Of a DNA stretch of 64,000 bases, positions 56,818-64,000 are shown in pieces; the first letter of the stretch is position 1; the number at the start of each line of letters is the position of its first letter. Position numbers and translations under genes: made by a program. Source of the stretch: Rhyacophila brunnea (Eukaryota; Arthropoda; Insecta; Trichoptera; Rhyacophilidae); contig JAGYXB010000438.1 in NCBI GenBank assembly GCA_022495005.1, positions 496,001 to 560,000 of the forward strand. The letters are read 5' to 3'. Under the pieces are notes generated by a model that saw nothing but the letters and a program-made list of their open reading frames with translations, did not search any database and was not told where the DNA came from.

Positions 56818-57443
56818 GATCAAAATCAGGTGCATGTAGCGTGCTATCACGTGACGTCACAGTAAGCTACCGCCATGGGAAAAAAGTGTGTAATGTTGTT
56901 TTTTCTTGGTGTTTAAAATATTATCAGACTGATGCTCCACATTTTGAACCTTTAAACTAACATTATCAGTTGGCAAAATCTGTCGAAATCACCAGAAAAA
57001 AATGAGGTCACCTCAAGTTGAACTGCACTGCATCGACACCTGCATGACTCAATGAACGTTTTTATCATCTTCTGCATGCCTACACTTTTTGACTGTCTTG
57101 TAAAAATCACGTTTTTTTCTGTTTTTAGCGGTTGGCACCATGTATTTTCTATAAGAATGTTGTCTATTATCTGCAGGTTGGGTTCTGTTCAAGACATTAT
57201 CTATGGGTGTTATGTCGCAAGTAATTTTAACGCACGCACACGTAGAAACTGTTAAAATTAATTGAAATTAGCATGAATAATTAAATTACTAATACATTAT
57301 AGTTGGCACTCTTCATCAGTGTCATTCTTCAGTGAATTTACAGAGATGGTGATCGTTCAAAAAATTCTCGAAAATGATGAAACAATAGACAAAATTTGTC
57401 GCCGCGATAGCGTGACAGTAGGCGACATGCACCTAATTTGATT
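56818..57443. mobile_element. Candidate ~630-bp TIR element (GATCAAAATCAGGTGCATGT)
   Basis: Left GATCAAAATCAGGTGCATGT and right ACATGCACCTAATTTGAT are inverse with few mismatches; both are followed inward by GC(G) and a GTCAC-rich block. Inside, GCCATGGGAAAAAAGTGTG and about 60 unrecognised codons. An ATGGGAAAAAAGTGTG start recalls THAP-type P-element proteins (MGKKC), but the following residues do not continue the domain, so I do not call a transposase. The right end abuts a TTAA MITE. Confidence 0.4.
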
Positions 57444-57448
57444 CGCGT

Positions 57449-58025
57449 TTAAGGCTATACCTCAGTTGAGGCATAGTGTAAAAAGATCGTGGCTTGGCGA
57501 TGCGCGGATTGCGGGTCGCGGGTGCAAATGACGCATGCTGAACGAAAAAAAATTGTCATATAAATCCAACATGCGTCCATTTAATGTTCTGTTTATTGTT
57601 CTAATTTTCTTTCTTAACTTTCTTCTTTAAGCACTACGGTGCATGGTTGCAGCATCAGTCCCGTGCGGCTCCGTCTCGGGACAGAATGAACACTTAAAAT
57701 CACTTCTTTCAGACACGTTTAAAGCGTCATAGAAAGCGGCCGTGCATATCCACGGCTGTGCAGATATGACGGGTGGTGGTGGGCACTTTAATGTTCTATT
57801 AGTAACAATAATAATATATTCATTTACATGTTTTCTTTTTCAAGTAAATGGGTAACGTTTTTAGTTATCTTTATATGATTTAAGAATTAATACCCCGTTG
57901 CCATCATGAAACAAATTGACGTGTTCACACCTCTGAGAGCGAACTCTCCGATTGCCAGCGAGTCCAAAATTTCGTCGCGCCTATAGTTGAAAATTATTTG
58001 CTGTTTTACTGATGTATCGTCTTAA
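57449..58025 (+). mobile_element. TTAA-flanked MITE, longest copy, split by a retroposon
   Basis: TTAA at 57,449-57,452 and 58,022-58,025. Left end GGCTATACCTCAGTTGAGGC; right end TTTTACTGATGTATCGTC; inverted GGCTATACCTCAGT / GACGATACATCAGT. Interior holds all family blocks: GATTGCGGGTCGCGGG, CCAACATGCGTCC, AAACAAATTGACGTGTTCAC, CTCCGATTGCCAGCGAG, CGCGCCTATAGTTGAA. A 184-bp foreign insert lies at 57,603-57,786. Confidence 0.85.
57603..57786 (-). mobile_element. SINE-like retroposon nested in TTAA MITE
   Basis: Flanked by TTTATTGTTCT (57,592-57,602) and TTTAATGTTCT (57,787-57,797), an 11-bp duplication with one mismatch. On the minus strand it starts GTGCCCACCACCACCCG, passes CACAGCCGTGGATATGC, CCCGAGACGGAGCCGCACGG, and ends in an A-rich tail AAAGAAGAAAGTTAAGAAAG. 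This is the shape of a retroposed short element. No tRNA boxes seen; source unknown. Confidence 0.65.
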
Positions 58026-58029
58026 GGGT

Positions 58030-58600
58030 ACACGGTGGTTGGGAAGTTTTGACTTAGATCGTTATGATGACGATACTGATAAATTCTATACTACGAAAAA
58101 CTTGTTATAATTATTATTTAAATACCCAAATGGAACTGAAATAAAATTTTCGCATTATTTATGTCAGTGGCGTCGTAAACGAAACTTGACCTGATTAAGT
58201 CGGCGCTAAAAATATAATTTAAGCCATTTTACGTGCAGAGTCCTGCGACGATACACCACACACCGACATCCGTACAAATTCACACAAACCCACGCACACT
58301 GGCGCAGGTCTCACCAACACAGTCGCGCGTGCACCAGAAAATTCCCGCCGTTTATACGGGAATATTTTATACATCCGCAGAAAGTACCGCGATGATATAA
58401 AAGTTTCATACTCCAGCTATAATTTTCATACAACTTTGAGAGCGAACGAGTGCAGTGGCGTGCTTGACGAGAGATTAATCTGTCATATATTAATCAATAC
58501 GCAATACATAACAATAACATAATGTATTCTGGGAAGCCTATAAATGACTACATTTAGAACAAAATAGAACAGAACAGACTGCCAAATTGTAGCCAATGTT
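58030..58600. other. Non-coding stretch, locally CG-richer
   Basis: No gene. CACACACCGACATCC and CGCACACTGGCGCAGG at 58,255-58,320 and GCCGTTTATACGGG hairpin at 58,347 are the only notable words. Confidence 0.45.
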
Positions 58601-58784
58601 AATTTATCAACCAGAAAATCCTAGAGAATTGAAAGGGAAAGATAAAGAATTGCTTCCAGTCATTTGGTAATCAAATAAAAAAGCCTGGTTTACTGCGTTA
58701 ATATTAAAAGATTGGTTCACTTTACATTTCGTGCCAGCAGTTAAGCAATATTGTAAAGTTAATAATTTACTTTTTTCTTTTATT

Positions 58785-59012
58785 TTGTTAACTGTCAATT
58801 CATGGTGAAACTGCATTGTATTGTTGTTTTTATTTAATAAAACGCAATTTTTTTGTAGTACTTATTCCACTTTTAATCAATAGATAAGGACCGGTTTCGT
58901 CCGCCTCAGTTGAAAATGTCCCTCTGAGGCGGACGAAACCGGTCCTAATCTATTGATTAAAAGTGGAATAAGTAACATAATAAAAAATGCGTTTTAATAA
59001 ATAAAAACAACA
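58785..59012. mobile_element. Foldback palindrome with GACGAAACCGGTC arms
   Basis: Left: TTTAATAAAACGCA, GTAGTACTTATTCCACTTTT, AATCAATAGAT, AGGACCGGTTTCGTCCGCC, TCAG. Right is its inverse: CTGAGGCGGACGAAACCGG, TCCTAATCTATTGATT, AAAAGTGGAATAAGTA, GCGTTTTAATAA. Arms of about 85 bp around an 18-nt loop. Flank TTAACTGTCAATTCATGGTG is shared, inverted, with 37,760-37,800. The GACGAAACCGGTC string resembles the 3' core and stem III of Penelope-type hammerheads, but the CUGANGA box is degenerate (CTGAGG). Confidence 0.65.
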
Positions 59013-59014
59013 AT

Positions 59015-59650
59015 TAATAATTTACCATTTGAAACATTTTATTTAAAATAAGAAAAAGAAGAGTGGCAAACAGTTAACTCTTGATAAGTTTTAGCCCCAC
59101 TTAAATATATTGTCTCTTAAACGCCTCTTAAACATCTTATATTTACTTGATAAATAAATATTTTAAAATACACACAATTAAATTTTTTTTTAACTTCCCT
59201 CTACTTTCGAACATTTAACATTCATTTCTCACACTTTTATGAACCAATTATGTGCGAAAGTCGAGGTCCTCCTGTAATCAGTGGATAAAGTACGTATCTA
59301 TATATATTTTAAATGGACAATGCAGTGCACTGTTGTCAATCACACAATATACTTTCACAATCTGCATATACAGGACGGTACAAAACTTTCATCTTACCAT
59401 GATGGTGTAAACTATTAGATATTATGATATATAAAAAGCGGACTGTCTCATTTTGAGAATGGCACGTTTAATTTTCAGAAACTGCTTATATTTATATATG
59501 ATTAATGTTCTCAATTATCTATCTGAGACTTAAATTCGCAAAAATATAACGAATCCGAAGAAAAACAAACTAAATGGTCTACAACGGGTATAACCTAAGT
59601 TCTTTTTCTTTTGGTGTCGTCTCATAGTCATCAAAGGTCAAATTGCAATA
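59015..59650. other. AT-rich non-coding stretch
   Basis: No gene, RNA or repeat ends recognised. Confidence 0.55.
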
Positions 59651-59817
59651 TCCACACCAGGGTGGCGAACATTTATACGTACGGGTGCCAAAATTTCCCA
59701 AATAATATTTTTCGACTTTCTGACGTGTCACGCAGTTTTTCATGGCGATAAAAAAGTTTTTTTTTTAAGTTTTCTAAATAAATAGTTTTGAAGAACTTTA
59801 TTAAAAAAATTTAAAAA

Positions 59818-60041
59818 TTACAATTGATTTCTTGATAGTCTATCTTTCATCGTATTTCTAGCTGAAGGCATTTCTTTTATTCTTTGAATTTTTTTCCTTG
59901 TTTCCAAATTAGTCAAAAATATCGTGGAAGCATTTAAACCACTATTCTTTCAATATTATATTCTCCATCACTGAACGGTTTTCCATTTTTTGAGATTATG
60001 TTTGAGGCAAAATAACAAGCAGTTATTATATTTGAATGACT
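59818..60041 (-). pseudogene. Broken hAT transposase (GTF2IRD2/EPM2AIP1-like)
   Basis: From 60,041 the minus strand reads SNIITACYFASNIISKNGKP, continuing FSDGEYNIERIV, then a stop at 59,934. After stops and a frame change a second piece (59,883-59,818) reads IKEMPSARNTMKDRL. GTF2IRD2/EPM2AIP1-type hAT transposases have an ASYxIAxxIAKxGKPFSDGE block followed by a LSxxTVxxRI block; both are present in the right order. Catalytic and C-terminal parts are missing. It belongs to the surrounding 1.65-kb element. Dead. Confidence 0.7.
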
Positions 60042-60795
60042 GCCGATAATTAATTTCATAAGGTTTGTTGATTAAATATTTTTATTTTTAATTCCCCAAT
60101 CCTAAGAACAGACCTATACAATAGTATATTTACATTAAAGGTAATGATTATTCTTGAAAATGATTTGCCTGCAATTTTTCATTTACTTAATGCGATTTGT
60201 CATTATTTATGCATGAATTTCGTTGTTTCCGTTTGCGCATCGATTGGTACCTAAACATAATATGAAAAACAGAAGAAAACACGCACGGCCATGTCGTTAT
60301 TATTTTTTAATATTATATATAAGTAAGTACTGATAAATCCAGGGTTCCGGTCTAGCTCAGACAAAGTTCAATTCGAACCCTGGTATCACAATTTTTAGTT
60401 AGTAACTGGTAAACTGTCCTTTTTTTATCTTTGGTATGGTTTTTTTTTTTAGGATTTGGGCTGGGCAAAATAACGCACCGGAATTAGTTTTATAACGGCA
60501 GGGTATATTTACGTGGATGTTATATAATTATTACATTGTTTTATAATTTGTTTTACGGAGGACAAAATTTCGTGAGTTCATTGCTTGACTGTTTTCCGAC
60601 ACTGACGCCATCTTGAAAATCGCTTTCAACGGTTTTTTTTCAAGGCGACGTTGCAATATCTCCAACGGTCAAATTATGGCATTGTTGCCATTCAGCATAT
60701 TATTTTCTAACAACTCTTTTTCTTCTCCTTGCACTATCTAACATTCCTCTCTCTCAATTACAATACAAGTTATTTTTCCCATTCATTCTTTATAC

Positions 60796-61206
60796 ATGGT
60801 ATTGCAATTTATTGGCGTTTTGTCTACACATTCTACTGACATGTTTCATACATTATTGTTAGCGACAGTTGGTCACTTTTTATACTGTTTAAGGGGTGAA
60901 GCCCAATTTCATTCGTCGTCTCGCATACTTTCTTATTTGTTCACACCTGGTCTTCCACGAACCGTGTCCTCAGCCTCAAAGACACGGGCCGTGGGACTTA
61001 TTTCTGGAAAGAAACGTCCCTCTGGGTGGTCAAGGGTGCGGCTCGGTGCAGTTTATTTGACTACGAGGCCAAGGGCGTATTCAGGCCACTCTACACCCCT
61101 AAAAGGTACTCTAGGTATAAGACCCGAAGTCCGAGGTCGTGACAGTACCTATATATTTATTTGTAAAACTACTTTAAAAAAAACATTTTTTCAATATAAT
61201 ATATAA
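60796..61206 (+). other. 136-codon open frame in GC-rich insert, unassigned
   Basis: The longest open frame in the window, inside the hAT copy. The product (VLQFIGVLSTHSTD..., RAVGLISGKKRPSGWSRVR...) resembles no family I recognise, and the frame stays open because the segment 60,890-61,145 is GC-rich. That segment contains a strong hairpin CCACGAACCGTGTC / GACACGGGCCGTGG (60,956-60,996). Not treated as a gene. It may be an LTR or retroposon fragment. Confidence 0.35.
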
Positions 61207-61319
61207 AATAGTCATTTTTTCTCTTCAAAATGAAACATTCGCGAGCCATACAAAATGCATCTCGCGTGCCACTACCACTGGTGGCACGCATGCCATAGGT
61301 TCGCCATCCCTGATCTACA

Positions 61320-62340
61320 CCTTCCCATTACATGCCATTCATATCATATCATCAAATTCTTGAACATTGAACCACTTACGTAGGTTATGTAGTCAATACA
61401 ATCTACTTCTCCCTACACCTCGACTTTTCTCCATCTTTCACTGTATTATGATTTGAAGCAAATAAAACTTCCTATTACAGAAATAAATTATGGCTGTAGG
61501 CTAATCTATACTTATCTTAAAACATCGACACTAAAATATGAACTATGTTCCCATAGTAAAATAAAACCATATTATATATTGGCATATTACCATATTTTTA
61601 AAATATTTAGTTAAACATAATATAAATATATTATGTAAAGTATATAATATATTTCAACCAAACGGTATGATAGCTGGTAGTGTCGCAAGTACGAATTAAA
61701 AATTCGCGTCTGGACAAAAATACGTTTTTTTCCCCCAGTATATTGTGTTTGTCTAAAAAATGGTCAACATTTGGACAGACATAATAATGGTATAGGGTTA
61801 AAATGGTAATTTATTTTTCTTAACCACTCAATGGGGAACGCATTTAAAATACAGCACTTAATTAGTAACCTTTTTTGTTAAGGCACGCCACTGATGAGAA
61901 ATTTGTATAAGTGTATAAATGTATATGAATACAGTGGCGGTGAGGGAGGAGAGGGATGTTACAGGGAAAAAGGATTTTCATACGCCGCTCGGCTGTATGA
62001 TATATTTTATTGATTGGATAATCAATACGGGTAGGTTTTACTACTCTTTTAGGTACCGCCACTGGCGTATGCCTCGTGTTTTTCATAACCTAATGTGAAT
62101 TTTACAAAAGTTTACGCGAAACAGCGCGAAAGCGAGAGATGCAGCGAAAGTCTGCTCTACGTGATAAAGCTCTGTACGAATGCTATGAGAAAATGATTCG
62201 CGCTATATGACGAGAGCACTTTTCTGACAGATTTATCTGCATTTTAATAAGCAAGCATAAATATAATATAAAGTAATCATACCGTTTTTTATTTTATATT
62301 CATAATTAATACTAAGAGCAGATCCAAACAGAGGATGATC
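61320..62340. other. Non-coding stretch
   Basis: No gene supported. Repeated ACCGCCACTG / CAGTGGCGG words (61,931 and 62,054) and AGGCACGCCACTG (61,879) hint at an eroded inverted-repeat element of about 130-190 bp, with GGCGTATGCC at its right edge. Not certain enough to bound. Confidence 0.4.
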
Positions 62341-62352
62341 GATCATGGTGGC

Positions 62353-62427
62353 ACTATGAAAATAAAAGCAGAAAACGCTGGGCTGCAAATAAACCAGTCA
62401 AAAACTAAGTATATGGTCAGCACACGT
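62353..62427 (+). pseudogene. LINE reverse-transcriptase fragment (GLxINxxKTKYM)
   Basis: Translates MKIKAENAGLQINQSKTKYM followed by VSTRG. Non-LTR reverse transcriptases have AxxxGLxINxxKTKxM just after the catalytic DD-box region; every key residue (G-L-I-N-K-T-K-M) is present. It breaks off at both sides, entering a CTCGAGA-rich repeat at 62,430. Confidence 0.7.
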
Positions 62428-62429
62428 GG

Positions 62430-62545
62430 AGTTGGGTATTTCCCGAGAAAATCTCCATCTCGAGATTTCCCGAAATGATGAAATTTTGAATTCTCGAGAT
62501 TCGGGATTTCCAGAAAAGAATTCTCGAGAATTCTCGAGATATCGG
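62430..62545. repeat. Palindromic TCTCGAGA / CCCGA cluster
   Basis: TTTCCCGAGAAAATCTCC, TCTCGAGATTTCCCG, AATTCTCGAGATTCGGG, AATTCTCGAGAATTCTCGAG, ATATCGGGAAAT: at least five CTCGAGA or CCCGA palindromes in 115 bp. Similar CCCGGGA words cluster at 63,546-63,632. Such arrays are common in subterminal regions of insect hAT elements; superfamily not proven. Confidence 0.5.
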
Positions 62546-62679
62546 GAAATTTAAAAAAAAACTGTAAAAATCCTAAAATCAGTGTAAAAACAGACAAATT
62601 CCAGAAAAATATGTTTTTTTTTATCTATGTAAGAAGAGAAACATAATGGAAGTAGGAAAACAAAAATAATTCAAAACAT

Positions 62680-62836
62680 TACTTATTAAAATAGAATTTC
62701 AAAAAACACAGACTGTCAATCGCTGTGTCTGACAATCTCGTACGCTTTTGAGACACAAAATTCCCTGATGTCCCTGGCGCCAAGATTTGATTTTTTCGAA
62801 AGGGAGGCGTAGTAACATAAAGTTTGGAAACCGCTG
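62680..62836 (-). mobile_element. hAT-like terminal fragment (CAGCGGTTTCCAAACTTT)
   Basis: Minus strand starts GCCAGCGGTTTCCAAACTTT, ATGTTACTACGCCTCCC, CAAATCTTGGCGCC, TTTTGTGTCTCAAAAGCG, GACACAGCGATTGACAG. CAGCGGTTCTCAAACTTT is a well-known terminal type of hAT elements. The 79-codon minus frame is a shadow. The opposite end was not found. Confidence 0.5.
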
Positions 62837-62837
62837 G

Positions 62838-62905
62838 CATAGACCTAATATAGTAAGTGGCCGACATCCATTTTTCATAAAACAAAACTGTTAAGAAATC
62901 TCTTA
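62838..62905 (+). mobile_element. SINE family A internal fragment
   Basis: CATAGACCTAATATAG, TAAGTGGCCGACATCCATTTTTC, AAACAAAACTGTTAA. Middle part only; directly abuts the hAT-like end. Confidence 0.55.
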
Positions 62906-62909
62906 ATAA

Positions 62910-63540
62910 GGTAGCCAAAATTCACCGTTGTACACATATGAAAATCTTTCATTTTACGCATTGCAAGCATATTTCGCGACGAATTCGACTGCTTTAGTGT
63001 ACATCTTAGGGGAAGTTTACGAGCCTTCTTGCCATTCATATATTTTAATTAATGATTTTTGATGTACATAATGAAACTAAATCTGGAAAATTGTTGGAAT
63101 TTATTACCGTATAATACTATTAAATTTATATGGCATATTTTAAACATTTATTGATATATTAATCTCAAAATATAAATCTTCTTTTTTAACAACTAATGTA
63201 CTTACCTATTATTAATTTAAATAAAACGAAAATTTTATATTACCGATTTCACTTTTACTGAACATAACTCAGAAGGACATTTTTAACTAAAAGAATATCG
63301 TCACCTCAATACTACAACTAGATAACTCTGATTTGGTCATTGTTGGGAAATTTGGAAAAAAATATACTTAACTTCATTAACATAAATCTAGGCTATTATT
63401 ATTATATTGGGAACAACTAAATAATGTTCAGTTGAATGAAATAATATTGGAGATATTTGATTGTATTTATTTAATGCATTTATGGTTTTAAAGTTATCTA
63501 ATATTTTCAAATAGAAAATTAATACAGTTCCCACTAACTT
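62910..63540. other. AT-rich non-coding stretch
   Basis: Nothing recognised. Confidence 0.55.
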
Positions 63541-63545
63541 CTGAC

Positions 63546-63640
63546 TAGGGATTCCAATCCCGGGATCCCGAGCTATTTTCGATAGCTATGAATCCCGGGA
63601 TTGATAAACATACTCCCGAAACTTTCGGGATTGATTTTTT
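63546..63640 (+). repeat. CCCGGGA palindrome cluster, probable transposon end
   Basis: TAGGGATTCCAATCCCGGGATCC, CGAGCTATTTTCGATAGC, AATCCCGGGATTGAT, CTCCCGAAACTTTCGGGATTG. Four inverted CCCGGGA/TCGGGA words within 90 bp, starting TAGGGAT. Looks like the end of an element that continues past the window. Confidence 0.4.
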
Positions 63641-64000
63641 TATCAATTTTTATGGAAAATAAAATAAAAACGAAAATAAATCAGAAAAAATACTTTTTAT
63701 AACAAATAACTACATTAAAAATAAACTGAGTTTGAATGAAGTTTGATTTTTATACCCATGTGTAAATTGCCGATTCATTTTATTTTTTCACATAAATTAA
63801 TAAAAATGAGAAAAAAAGGAAAAAACAATGCTTAGCACTATTAACAAAGTAATTCCACCATGATCTCATACGTTTTACGGCAATTTTATATTTGGCTGAC
63901 TAATTAGATTTATGAAGTGGAAAGGCCATAAGTACACCATGATTTGCTTTACTATTTTAAATCTCGCTAACGTCTTTACTATCATATTAAATTCACATTA

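Larger units (their letters stand above)
59658..61312. mobile_element. hAT transposon copy, 1.65 kb, with 8-bp target duplication
   Basis: Left end CAGGGTGGCGAAC...GGGTGCCA; right end TGGCACGCATGCC, ATAGGTTCGCCATCCCTG: inverted hAT-type termini. Flanked by ATCCACAC and ATCTACAC, a 7-of-8 duplication. Internal parts: decayed transposase on the minus strand (59,818-60,041), a tRNA-like scrap at 60,345-60,388 (TCTAGCTCAGAC, ATTCGAACCC), and a GC-rich 60,890-61,145 segment. Non-autonomous and internally deleted. Confidence 0.8.

Noticed and set aside
60796..61206. A real protein-coding gene (136 codons, longest open frame)
   Set aside because: It lies inside a hAT copy in a GC-rich insert, has no recognisable domain, and openness follows from base composition.
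416..63640. CRISPR array, bacterial operon or defence system
   Set aside because: No regularly spaced repeats with unique spacers, no bacterial-size genes or ribosome binding sites; composition and repeats are insect-like.

Overview
The window is AT-rich, repeat-laden eukaryotic DNA, almost certainly from an insect nuclear genome. I see no bacterial-style genes, and the longest open frame is only 136 codons. The texture (long A/T runs, recurring TAGGTACCTA-like words, ATAATATTATA strings, short TTAGG runs, many decayed hAT, TTAA-site and tRNA-derived elements) suggests a hemipteran, perhaps an aphid. That assignment is inference. No host protein-coding exon could be supported on either strand. 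The stretch is best read as intergenic or intronic sequence, so the annotation is mostly mobile elements, nested insertions, retrotransposon pseudogenes and GC-rich islets.

Layout. 0-23 kb and 34.8-64 kb are dense in transposable-element remnants: a family with TIR starting CCCATGGGCATG; a palindromic family with 9-bp target duplication; a Harbinger-like family with TWA flanks; a TTAA-flanked MITE family (five clear copies plus one weak); a ~480-bp family with ends like TACCACGTTTTTA (four copies plus one fragment); foldback elements; a palindromic family with ~130-bp arms (four loci); hAT MITEs and one 1.65-kb hAT copy carrying a broken transposase; and several tRNA-headed SINEs. LINE reverse-transcriptase fragments occur at 3.3, 6.8, 38.2, 40.9, 48.7 and 62.4 kb. 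The clearest is a 5'-truncated copy at 40,862-41,300 with a perfect 14-bp target duplication.

About 23.8-34.7 kb is different. Recognisable repeats nearly vanish, the background is very AT-rich, and isolated CpG/GC-rich islets stand out (29.1, 30.2-30.7, 33.1-33.4 kb; more at 35.9-36.3, 40.0-40.5, 47.5 and 54.8-55.0 kb). The 30.2-30.7 kb islet ends in a TATA box and an initiator-like element at correct spacing, so it may be a promoter. Several islets have GAGA-type repeats. This looks like a regulatory landscape, but homology searches and expression data would be needed to say so.

The most interesting items are a tandem pair of degenerate hammerhead-ribozyme-like motifs at 35.2-35.5 kb (Penelope-like or retrozyme signature) nested in another repeat, several nests whose insertion order can be read from target duplications, and the islets. 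I did not find a convincing new multi-gene system.
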